From contig NZ_JAAIYB010000013.1 in assembly GCF_010894475.1 (NCBI RefSeq), forward strand, positions 1 through 41,903: DNA of 41,903 nucleotides. The letters run 5' to 3'. The position numbers were made by a program, and so were the translations under genes. This DNA comes from Myxococcus vastator. GTDB lineage: Bacteria > Myxococcota > Myxococcia > Myxococcales > Myxococcaceae. Below are positions 9,986 through 18,904 of this stretch, piece after piece. Numbering within the stretch: position 1 is the stretch's first letter; the number at the start of each line of letters is the position of its first letter. The notes below the pieces were generated by a model that was not told the DNA's origin, did no database searches, and saw only the letters and a program-made list of their open reading frames with translations.

Positions 9986-12900
9986 CTAGTTCATCTTCGA
10001 CAGCTGCTCGGAGAGCAGGTGCGCGAGGTTCGCTTCAGCAAGCCCTTCCAGTGGGCTCTCGACCGGGGCGTCTGCCTTCGACGTGACGCCCGCTTCCTCC
10101 GTGAACTCCAGGGGGATGAACGCGTCCATGAGCTGCGTCGCGAGCTTCTCCGCCGTCGGGTAGTTGAAGACGAGCGTCGCCGGCAGCGACACGCCGAGCC
10201 CGCCCTGAAGCCGGTTCTTGAGCTGGAGCGCCGCCAGCGAGTCGATGCCCAGCTCATGGAACCCACGCGCCGGGTCGATGGACTCGCTGGAGCCCGCGCC
10301 GCGCATCCACGCCACTTGCTCGCGCACGTAGTCCATCAACAACCGCCAGCGCTTCTCGATGGGCGCCGCCGTGAGCGTGTCCAGGAACGACGCGCGCTCC
10401 ACCGGCCGCTCGCCCCCTGCCCGCTCGCGCAGCTCCGCGACGTAGGGCGTGGACCGGCCGCTTCCGAAGACAGCCCAGTCGATGGCGGCCACGCCCACCT
10501 GGGGAACGCGCGACGTGAGGAGCAGCTCCAGCGCGCGCAGGCCCTGCGCCTTCGGAATGACGCCGAGGCCAGGCGTCCGGGCCTCCTCGCTCACCGACAC
10601 CTGGGCGCCCGCGTCACCGGCCCAGATGCCCCAGTTGATGCTCAGGGCAGGCAAGCCCAGGGCACGGCGGTGGTGCGCCAGCGCGTCCTCGAAGGCGTTC
10701 GCCGCGCAGTGATTCGCCTGTCCCGCCGAGCCGACGAGCGACGCGACGGAGGAGAACAGCACGAAGAAGTCCAACGGCAGGCCCGCCGTCAGACGATGCA
10801 GGTTCCAGGCACCGCGCAGCTTCGGCCGCAGCACGGTCTCAAAACGCTCCCACCGCTGCTGCCGCAGCACGCCGTCATCCAGCACCCCGGCCGAGTGGAA
10901 CACGCCGCCCAGCGGGGCCATGTCCCGCGCCACCTCGTCCAGCAGCGCGGCCAGCGGCTCCGCCTCCGCGATGTCGACCTGCCGGTACTCGACACGGACA
11001 CCCTGCTGACGCAGGTGCTCCAGACGCTCCTCCGCCTGTGGACCCGGGACGCTCCGTCCCGTCAGCACCAGGTTGCGTGCCCCCCGGCTCGCCAGCAGCT
11101 CCGCCGTCAGCAGGCCCAGGCGTCCGAGCCCGCCCGCCACCAGATAGCTGCGGTCCGCCCGGAAGCCGTCGACGCGCTCCGCGGACGCGTCGACCAGCTT
11201 GCGTGACTCGATCCTCCGGAGTCGCGCGACGTAGCGGCCATCGCGGTAGGCCACCTGGTCCTCCGCCACCTCCGCGCGGTGGCGGAGCTCCTGCGCGAGC
11301 AACGCCACCTGTGCGCTCGGTTCGCCGTGGGCATCGAGGTCGACACACCGGCAATCCAGCTCCGACGCCTCGATGGCCAGAGGCCGCGCCATGCCCCACA
11401 GCAACGACTGCGCGAGCCCAGGCAACGGGACGCCCGGCTTCACGGGCTGCGCGCCATGCGACACCAGCCACACCGTGCCGGAGTACCCGCGGTCCAGCAG
11501 GAACTGGAGCAGCCCCAGCGCGCCACCACCCGTCACGCGTGCGGCCTGCCCCAGCGCCTCCGCATCCAGCGACTCCGCCTCCGGGCTGGTGGAGCCCCAC
11601 AACAGGATGACGTCCGACAGGGACGCCGGAAGCGGCAGTCCTCGCAAGGCCTCCACGAGCGCGTCGGGCGCATCCGGGACCTCGAAGGTGGTCTCATCAA
11701 TCTGGCGCGGCTCCGTGCCTCGGATGGCGACAAAGCAGGTGCGGCCATCGCGCGTCAGCGACTGCGCGAGCTGTTGCCCCGCCCCTTCGCGCTCCGAGAG
11801 AATCAGGCATGCGCCACTCGCGGGCGCCCGCGTCTCTGGACGAGTCCCCTCCAAGGCGAGGGGCTCCCACTGCCGCTCGTAGAGCCACTCATCCAGCGAG
11901 GTGGAGAGCGCGGCGCGCAGCGCCTCCTGGCTCGTGCGCTGGAGCTCCAGGCCGAGTACCCAGGCCCGCAGCGCGCCATCTCTTCCGAAGATGCGGACGT
12001 CCGCACGCAGCCGCTTCCCCGCTTCATCCACCGGCCGAACCACGGCATGGCTCCACACGCCGTCATCGATGCTGCCCAGGACGTGAAGCCGCTCGATGTG
12101 CACCGGTACGTACAGCTCGGTGCCATCCATGTCCGGATAGGCGCCGCCCACCACCTGGAGGCAGGCATCCATCAGCGCGGGATGCGCGAGGTAGCCACCG
12201 CCGCTCCCGAGGCCCGCCGGGCGCTCGATGCGCGCCAGGACCTGCTCGCCTTCCCGGCGCAGCTCGGTGATGCCCTGGAACTCCGGCCCGAAGTCGACGC
12301 CCGCGCTCCGTGCCCGCTGGTAGTAGTCCTCGACGGGGAGCGGGGTCTGCAGGTCCCTCAACACGCTGTCGAGGTCGTGCGCCTCGGTGGCCGGTGCGCC
12401 ATCCCCCAGCACCGCGAGCGTGCCCGTCGCATGAAGGCTCCACGCGCGCTCCGAGCCCTCACCGGTCCGGCTGAAGATGCGAACAGCGGCCCTGCCCTCT
12501 CCGTCGCGGCGCACGGCGCACTGCACCTTCCGCTCGGCGTCCTTCGGGAAGGTCATCGCGTTGAGGATGGCCAGGTCCGTCAGCTCCAGCGCGGTCGTTC
12601 CCAACAACCGGGCCCCGGCGGCCAGCGCCATCTCGACGTAGCCCGTCGCGGGCAGCGTGGGCGTTCCGAAGACGCGGTGCTGGCCCAGGAACGCCTGCGA
12701 GGCGGGCCCCAGCGTGGCCTCGAACAACAGCTCACCGGACTCCAGGACGGCCAGGGGCACGCGCTCGCCAATCAGCGGGTGCTCGGCGCGAGACACGCTT
12801 CGCCCATTGGGCCGCTGGAGGCCCGCGCCTTCCTCCCAGTAGCGCTGACGCTGGAAGGCATAGGTGGGGACTTCCACCTTCCGCCGTGGGTAGCCGGCAT

Positions 12901-15900
12901 CCACCGCCGCCCAGTCCACCGGAGCGCCGCGCACGTACAGCGCCGCCAGGCTCTCCAGCATCTGCCGCCAGCCCCCGTCATCGACGCGCAGGCTTGGCAG
13001 CCAGGTCCCCGCGCCCTCGGGCACCGAGCGCGCCGCCATGCCAAGCAGGGTCGCCTTCGGGCCGACCTCGACGAAGACGCGCATGCCGTCGCGGTACAGC
13101 GCCTCCACGCCCCGGCCGAACTGCACCGGGTTGCGAAGCTGGCTGCACCAGTAGTCCGGCGTGCAGAGCCCGTCGGTGATGAGCTCGCCCGTCATCCCGG
13201 AGACCATGGGAATGGACGGCGGCGCGTAACGCAGGGTCGCGGCGACGGCCCGGAATTCCGGGAGGATGGCCTCCATCATCACCGAGTGCGCCGCGCGCGG
13301 GATGTTCAGCCGCTTGACCTTGTAGCCCTTCGCGTCCAGCGCCCGGCCAATCTCCACAATCTCCGCGGGGATGCCGGAGATGACGACGTTGTCCGGCCCG
13401 TTGACGGCCGCGATGGAGCTGGCCCAACCGCCCTCCGCGAGGAACTGGCGCAACTCCGGCTCCGCTGCGGCGACCGCGATGTTGCTGCCCTCCGGAAGCT
13501 GCTGAATCAACCGGCCCCGGTGGACGGCCAGCTTCAGGCCATCCTCGACGCTGAACACGCCCGCGATGCAGGCCGCGGCCAGCTCGCCCGTGCTGTGGCC
13601 CAGCAGCACGTCCGGCTGGATGCCCCACGACATCCACAGCTCGGCCAGCGCGTACTCCAGCACGAAGACCACCGGCTGGGCGTAGTCGAGCTCGTCGATG
13701 GGCGATGGCGTCCCCGGCTCCGCGTAGAGGACGGAGAGCAGGGAGCGGTCCCAGTACGCGCGGAGCAGCTCGTCGAACGCGTCGATGCGCCGGCGGAAGC
13801 CCGGGTGCGTCTGGTACAGCTCGCGCGCTGCCCCGACGTACTGCGAGCCCTGACCGGAGAACAGGAACGCGACCTTCACCGCCTGCTTCGCGTCGGCCTC
13901 TCCCCGCACGAACCCCGGGTGCTCTTCCTTCCGCTCCGCCGCGCCCAGGACGGCGGCCACCTGCGCGGCGTCCGCGCCCACCACCGCGAGCCGGTGGTCG
14001 AAGGCGGCACGGCCGGTGTTCGCGGAGAAGCACACGTCCGCGAGCGATGCGTCCGGCGCCTCGAGCACCGCCCGGTAGCGGCCCGCGAGCTCCCGCAGCG
14101 CCTCCGGGCTCCGCGCGGACAACGCCAGGAGGTGCCGCGAGCGGTCCAGCCGCTGCGCGTCCTGCGCTGGCGTCGCCTGAGGTGGTGCCTCTTCGAGGAC
14201 CATGTGGGCGTTGGTTCCGCCGATGCCAAAGGAGCTGAGCCCCGCGCGCAGGACACCCTGCGTCGCGGTCCACGGCCGGGCCTGGTCCACCACGTAGAAG
14301 GGCGTCTTGTGGAGCTCCAGCCGCGGGTTGGGCGACTGGTAGTGGAGCGTGGGCGGCAACGTGCGGTGCTGAAGCGCCAGCACGACCTTGATGAGCCCCG
14401 CGATGCCCGCCGCGCTGTCGAGGTGGCCGATGTTGCCCTTCACCGAGCCCAGGCCGCACGACTGCGCCTGGACCTGTCCCCCAAACGCCTCCGTCAGCGC
14501 GGAGACTTCAATGGGGTCGCCAATGGACGTTCCGGTGCCATGGGCTTCGACGTAGGAGATGGTCCGCGGGTCTACCTTCGCGTGCTGATGCGCGCGGCGC
14601 ACCACGTCCGTCTGGCCCTCGACGCCGGGGGCCATGAAGCCCACCTTGCGGTGCCCGTCGTTGTTGATGGCGGAGCCCTTGATGACGGCGAGCACCCGGT
14701 CCCCATCCGCCACTGCCTGACTCAGGCGCTTGAGGACCACGATGCCGGCGCCGCTCCCCGGGATGGTTCCGTTGGCCCCGGCGTCGAAGGGACGGCAGTG
14801 GCCGTCGCGCGAGAAGACGCTGCCTTCCTCGTACAGGTAGCCCACGCGGTGGGGGACCTTGATGGCCACGCCGCCCGCGAGCGCCAGGTCGCAGCTGCCC
14901 TCATTCAGCGCCGCGCACGCCGCGGACACCGCGACCAGGGACGTGGAGCACGCCGTCTGGACGTTGATGCTGGGCCCGCGCAGGTCCAACTTGTAGGACA
15001 CCTGCGTGGCCAGGAAGTCCTTGTCCTGCGCCATCAGGTCCTGGAAGAAGCCGATGGGCCGCGTCAGGTCCGGGTAGGGATAGCGGTAGTGGCTGACGCT
15101 CTTCCCGGCATACACGCCCACGAGCCCGTTGCGCTCCGACGGCGGATAGCCCGCGTGCTCCAGCGCCTCCCAGGCGCACTCCAGGAACACCCGCTGCTGC
15201 GGATCCAACGCGCGCGCCTCGCGAGGCGTCAGCGAGAAGAACTCCGCGTCGAAGGTGTCGAAGCCCTCCATCACCGCTGACGCGCGGACGTACCCGGGGT
15301 TCCGGAACGCCTCCGGACTGACCCCCGCGGCCAGCAGCTCGTCATCGGTGAAGGTGCCCACCGACTCCACGCCCTGCATCAGGTTCTGCCAGAACTGCTC
15401 GGGCGTCGACGCCCCAGGGAAGCGGCAGCTCAGGCCGATGATGGCGATGTCCCGCGCATCCTGCGTCCGCGCCGCCTCTTCGCGCGGCGCGAGTGCCACC
15501 TCGGGCTTCGCCTCTCCTCCCGCCGCCGCGAGCCGGGCCGCGAGCACCTTGACGGTGGGCCTGCCGAACAGGTCCGTGACGGGAACCTCGAGCCCCAGCT
15601 TCTCCTTGAGCTCGAGGTGGAGCTTGATGAGGTGCACCGAGTTGGCGCCCAGCTCGAAGAAGTTCCGGTCCGGGTGGACCTCTGGAACCCCCAGCACCTC
15701 CGCCACGGCCTTCGCGATGGACTGCTGTAGCGCCTGAGCCTCACGACTGGGACGGACCGCTGCGAGCTTGCGCTCCTCGCGCTGCGTGGGCCGCGCGACG
15801 TCGTCGGGGTGCGGCAGCGCCTTGCGGTCCACCTTGGCGTTGCGAGTCAGCGGCAGCGCCTCCAGCACGACATAGGTCGCTGGGACCAGGTGCTCGGGCA

Positions 15901-18900
15901 GCTTGCGCGAAAGGAACTCGCGGACGTGCCGGGTGTCCACGCCCCGCTTCGTGTCCGAGGGGACGACGTAGGCGACCAGCCGCTTCTCGTGGTGCTCGCC
16001 GACGGCCCCGACCACCGCCGCGCTGATGCTCGGCTCCTGGAGCAGCGCGGCCTCGATTTCACCCGGCTCGATGCGCTGTCCACGGATGGAGAGCTGGAAG
16101 TCGACGCGGCCGAGGAACTCGATGGTGCCATCCGGCAGATACCGGCCGAGGTCGCCGGTGCGGTAGAGGCGCTCGCCCGTCCGCGGATGCACGGTGAACT
16201 TCTTCGACCCCGCCCCCGCGCCCACGTAGCCCAGCGCCACGCCCACGCCCGCGCAGCACAGCTCGCCGGGCACCCAGATGGGGCGCTCGTCCAGGTGCTC
16301 GTCCAGCACGTAGTACTTCGTGTTCGAGATGGGCTTGCCGTACGGGATGCTGCGGCGCCGCTCGTCGGCTTCGACGACAGGGTGGGAGATGTTCCACAGG
16401 GACGTCTCCGTCGGCCCACCGACGCTCATCAGCTTCACGTCACCGAACTTCGCCCGCAGCCGTGCGGGCATGGTGACGGGGAGCCAGTCGCCGCCGAGCA
16501 TCACCAGGCGCAGCGGACAGGTCAGCCGGGCGTTGCTGCCTTCAAGGTACGTCAGCAGCATCTCCATCATCGCCGGCACGGTGCTCCAGATGGAGACGCC
16601 ATGACGGGACATCAGCTCGGCCCAGTGGGAGGGGTCCCTGCGCGACGAGGCGTCCGGCATGACCAGGGCCGCGCCCGCGCTCAAGGTGCCGAAGACGTCG
16701 TAGACGGAGAAGTCGTGGTGGAGCGCGCTGAGCGCGATGACGCGGTCATCCGGCCCGACGCCGAACTTCCGGTTCGTCCACTCCACGCCGTTGACCATCC
16801 CCGCGTGGGTGAGCATGGCCCCGTTGGGCTGGCCGGTGGAGCCGGAGGTGTAGAGGATGTGCGCCAGGTCCTCGGGCTTCTGCACGGGCGCCAGCGGCGC
16901 CTCGCTGTACTCGCTGAAGGCGTCCGGCGTGACGACGAGCACCTGCACCCCTTCGGGCCAGGGCTCCTGGGCGAACTTCGGCTGCGTCACCGCCAGCTCG
17001 GCCCCGCCGTTGCGCATCATGTAGACGCGCCGCTCGTGCGGCAGTCCCGCGTCGATGGGCAGGTACGCCGCCCCCGAGCCAAGGACGCCCAGCGCGGCCA
17101 CGACCTGCTCCCACCCCTTCTCCATCACAATCGCGACGATGCGGCCAGGCGCGGCGCCACGTTCGCGCAGCGCATGCCCAAGCCGGCTGGAGCGCCGAGC
17201 GAGCTCGCCATAACTCAGGCTCACGCTCGACGAGGCCAGCGCCAGGGCATCCGGGCGCGCGGCGGCGTGGCGGTAGAAGCCCGTGTGGAGCAACTCCCCG
17301 CTCCGCGGGCGCGCCGTGTCGTTGACGCGGGCCAGCAGCTCCACCTGCCGGACGGGACGGGTGTCCAGCCCCTGCTGGTCCCACGCCGCGTCGTCCTCCG
17401 CCAGGCGCCGCAGCAGCGCGCAGAAGCTGGAGAACATGTCCTCAATCATGCCGGGCGGGAACAGCTCCTCCGCCACGTCCCAGTTCAGGAAGACGCCGCC
17501 CCGCTGGTAGACAATCTGCAGGTCAATCCACACCTGCGGCGTCTGCGTCAGCGCCTCGATGAGCTCGCCGAACTCCTCCGCCAGGAAGTCGACCCAGTGC
17601 GAGTCCTTGCTCTTGGAGTGAGACGCGAAGCTCGTCATCACCACGGGCATGATGGCGCCCGCGATGCGCCCCTGGGCCCGGAACAGCTCGCGCAGCAGCT
17701 CCACGCCGCTGACCTCCCGGTGCTCCAGCGCCAGGAAGAGCTGGTCCCGGATGGCCAGGGCCCGCTCCGTAAAGGTCCGCTCCGGCCGGTGGTCCACTTC
17801 AATCAACGTGAAGCTGGCGAAGGTGCCGACAAGCTCGTTGACCTGGGGATGCAGGGGCAGCCGGTTGAAGTGCGGGACGTTGAGCGTGAAGCGAGGGCTG
17901 CGGCTCCAGCGCGCCATGACCTCCGCGTACGCCGCCAGCAGCAGCTCCGGCTCCGTCAGCTTTCGCGCGCGGGCTCGCTGCTTGAGCGGCTGCCAGACCT
18001 CCGGCCCCAGCCGTTCGAACACGCGCCCGAAGCGAGGACGCCGGAGCGAAGCCGGGTCCTTGTCGAGCGGAAGGTCCGGCGCGGGCGGGAGACTCGGGAG
18101 GCGGGAGCGCCAGTATTCGAGCGAGCGCGCGTGGCGAGCACCGCGCGCATGCTGCACCGCCAGCGCATAGTCCCGGAAGGACAGGTCCAGCGCGGGAAGC
18201 GCGGGCGCCCCACCCAGGTGTTTGTAGAGGTGGACGAGCTCCCGGTAGAGAATCTGGAAGCTGTAGCCGTCGATGAAGGTCCCATCGATGCTCATGAAGA
18301 GGCGCGAACGCCCCCCGTCGAGCTGGCACACGCGGAGCTCGAACAACGGCCACTGGTCGAGCGCCAGCACCTGCTGCGACAGCCGCTCCCGGATGGCCTG
18401 GAAGCGAGCCTCGGTCTCCTCCTGCTCGCGACCGCGCAGGTCCTCCACGGGGAGGACGTAGCGCGGCACGTCCGGGAGGATGCGCTGCTGGAAGCCCGGG
18501 AGCGCCACCACCCGGAGCATCTCGTGGCGGGCGATGAGCAGGTTCCACGCCTCCTCGAAGCGGGGCAGGTCGAGCGCGTGGCAGTCAATCTCGTTGTACG
18601 CGTGCATCGCCGCGTTCATCTCGAGCTCGGCCTGCCGGCCCACGCTGTAGGCCTGCTGAATCTCCGTCATCGGGAACGGCTCATGCCGCTCCTCGGGCCG
18701 GGGCGTGATTTGCGGCAGGGTCTCCGCCTGGGGCACGCGCTGCTCTGACAGCAGGGTCAGCAGCGCCGCCTTGTTCGCCACGAGCTGCTCGCGCAGCGCT
18801 CCCGGAATCTCGCCCGTGGGCGAGTCCACCGCCAGGCGGTCCCCCTCCACCGACAGCTTGATGCCGTGCCCAGCCAGGGCCTGAAGAAGCTCATTCAATG

Positions 18901-18904
18901 TCAT
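9986..18904 (-). CDS. Hybrid NRPS-PKS: TubC dock-Cy-A-PCP-KS-AT-DH-KR-ACP
   Basis: Protein of 2972 residues starting at ATG 18904, overlapping the previous stop by four bases (ATGA). Residues 1-55 are a TubC-type docking domain. The condensation domain carries Asp207-x4-Asp212 (DGTFIDG) instead of HHxxxDG, marking a heterocyclization (Cy) domain that forms thiazoline or oxazoline from Cys, Ser or Thr. The A domain (about 520-1040) has ILYTSGSTG; its pocket reads by eye D-F-Y-S-M-G-V-L-W-K, nearest to Cys codes but not canonical. No oxidase or methyltransferase insertion is seen. PCP Ser1089 is in GANS. The PKS part has KS Cys1319 (TACSTS), AT Ser1771 (GHSTG) with unusual RAAHS (His1873), DH (HRVFGTPTLP and DACLQ), KR with GGLGRLG and LDD but His2732 in place of the catalytic Tyr (ANHCAAN), and ACP Ser2889 (GIDSL). 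The C-terminus is a docking helix. It adds the heterocycle and one two-carbon unit. Confidence 0.96.
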   Translation of the reverse strand: MTLNELLQALAGHGIKLSVEGDRLAVDSPTGEIPGALREQLVANKAALLTLLSEQRVPQAETLPQITPRPEERHEPFPMTEIQQAYSVGRQAELEMNAAMHAYNEIDCHALDLPRFEEAWNLLIARHEMLRVVALPGFQQRILPDVPRYVLPVEDLRGREQEETEARFQAIRERLSQQVLALDQWPLFELRVCQLDGGRSRLFMSIDGTFIDGYSFQILYRELVHLYKHLGGAPALPALDLSFRDYALAVQHARGARHARSLEYWRSRLPSLPPAPDLPLDKDPASLRRPRFGRVFERLGPEVWQPLKQRARARKLTEPELLLAAYAEVMARWSRSPRFTLNVPHFNRLPLHPQVNELVGTFASFTLIEVDHRPERTFTERALAIRDQLFLALEHREVSGVELLRELFRAQGRIAGAIMPVVMTSFASHSKSKDSHWVDFLAEEFGELIEALTQTPQVWIDLQIVYQRGGVFLNWDVAEELFPPGMIEDMFSSFCALLRRLAEDDAAWDQQGLDTRPVRQVELLARVNDTARPRSGELLHTGFYRHAAARPDALALASSSVSLSYGELARRSSRLGHALRERGAAPGRIVAIVMEKGWEQVVAALGVLGSGAAYLPIDAGLPHERRVYMMRNGGAELAVTQPKFAQEPWPEGVQVLVVTPDAFSEYSEAPLAPVQKPEDLAHILYTSGSTGQPNGAMLTHAGMVNGVEWTNRKFGVGPDDRVIALSALHHDFSVYDVFGTLSAGAALVMPDASSRRDPSHWAELMSRHGVSIWSTVPAMMEMLLTYLEGSNARLTCPLRLVMLGGDWLPVTMPARLRAKFGDVKLMSVGGPTETSLWNISHPVVEADERRRSIPYGKPISNTKYYVLDEHLDERPIWVPGELCCAGVGVALGYVGAGAGSKKFTVHPRTGERLYRTGDLGRYLPDGTIEFLGRVDFQLSIRGQRIEPGEIEAALLQEPSISAAVVGAVGEHHEKRLVAYVVPSDTKRGVDTRHVREFLSRKLPEHLVPATYVVLEALPLTRNAKVDRKALPHPDDVARPTQREERKLAAVRPSREAQALQQSIAKAVAEVLGVPEVHPDRNFFELGANSVHLIKLHLELKEKLGLEVPVTDLFGRPTVKVLAARLAAAGGEAKPEVALAPREEAARTQDARDIAIIGLSCRFPGASTPEQFWQNLMQGVESVGTFTDDELLAAGVSPEAFRNPGYVRASAVMEGFDTFDAEFFSLTPREARALDPQQRVFLECAWEALEHAGYPPSERNGLVGVYAGKSVSHYRYPYPDLTRPIGFFQDLMAQDKDFLATQVSYKLDLRGPSINVQTACSTSLVAVSAACAALNEGSCDLALAGGVAIKVPHRVGYLYEEGSVFSRDGHCRPFDAGANGTIPGSGAGIVVLKRLSQAVADGDRVLAVIKGSAINNDGHRKVGFMAPGVEGQTDVVRRAHQHAKVDPRTISYVEAHGTGTSIGDPIEVSALTEAFGGQVQAQSCGLGSVKGNIGHLDSAAGIAGLIKVVLALQHRTLPPTLHYQSPNPRLELHKTPFYVVDQARPWTATQGVLRAGLSSFGIGGTNAHMVLEEAPPQATPAQDAQRLDRSRHLLALSARSPEALRELAGRYRAVLEAPDASLADVCFSANTGRAAFDHRLAVVGADAAQVAAVLGAAERKEEHPGFVRGEADAKQAVKVAFLFSGQGSQYVGAARELYQTHPGFRRRIDAFDELLRAYWDRSLLSVLYAEPGTPSPIDELDYAQPVVFVLEYALAELWMSWGIQPDVLLGHSTGELAAACIAGVFSVEDGLKLAVHRGRLIQQLPEGSNIAVAAAEPELRQFLAEGGWASSIAAVNGPDNVVISGIPAEIVEIGRALDAKGYKVKRLNIPRAAHSVMMEAILPEFRAVAATLRYAPPSIPMVSGMTGELITDGLCTPDYWCSQLRNPVQFGRGVEALYRDGMRVFVEVGPKATLLGMAARSVPEGAGTWLPSLRVDDGGWRQMLESLAALYVRGAPVDWAAVDAGYPRRKVEVPTYAFQRQRYWEEGAGLQRPNGRSVSRAEHPLIGERVPLAVLESGELLFEATLGPASQAFLGQHRVFGTPTLPATGYVEMALAAGARLLGTTALELTDLAILNAMTFPKDAERKVQCAVRRDGEGRAAVRIFSRTGEGSERAWSLHATGTLAVLGDGAPATEAHDLDSVLRDLQTPLPVEDYYQRARSAGVDFGPEFQGITELRREGEQVLARIERPAGLGSGGGYLAHPALMDACLQVVGGAYPDMDGTELYVPVHIERLHVLGSIDDGVWSHAVVRPVDEAGKRLRADVRIFGRDGALRAWVLGLELQRTSQEALRAALSTSLDEWLYERQWEPLALEGTRPETRAPASGACLILSEREGAGQQLAQSLTRDGRTCFVAIRGTEPRQIDETTFEVPDAPDALVEALRGLPLPASLSDVILLWGSTSPEAESLDAEALGQAARVTGGGALGLLQFLLDRGYSGTVWLVSHGAQPVKPGVPLPGLAQSLLWGMARPLAIEASELDCRCVDLDAHGEPSAQVALLAQELRHRAEVAEDQVAYRDGRYVARLRRIESRKLVDASAERVDGFRADRSYLVAGGLGRLGLLTAELLASRGARNLVLTGRSVPGPQAEERLEHLRQQGVRVEYRQVDIAEAEPLAALLDEVARDMAPLGGVFHSAGVLDDGVLRQQRWERFETVLRPKLRGAWNLHRLTAGLPLDFFVLFSSVASLVGSAGQANHCAANAFEDALAHHRRALGLPALSINWGIWAGDAGAQVSVSEEARTPGLGVIPKAQGLRALELLLTSRVPQVGVAAIDWAVFGSGRSTPYVAELRERAGGERPVERASFLDTLTAAPIEKRWRLLMDYVREQVAWMRGAGSSESIDPARGFHELGIDSLAALQLKNRLQGGLGVSLPATLVFNYPTAEKLATQLMDAFIPLEFTEEAGVTSKADAPVESPLEGLAEANLAHLLSEQLSKMN

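Noticed and set aside
144..18748. Very long plus-strand open frames opposite the PKS genes (for example 2466-4391, 7843-9972, 11279-15280, 15809-18748)
   Set aside because: Their translations are Arg/Gln/His-rich with no domains, and they lie exactly opposite conserved PKS codons; they are GC-bias shadows.
9986..18904. An oxidase or methyltransferase insertion in the A domain
   Set aside because: The A-domain core motifs run at normal spacing with no extra domain.
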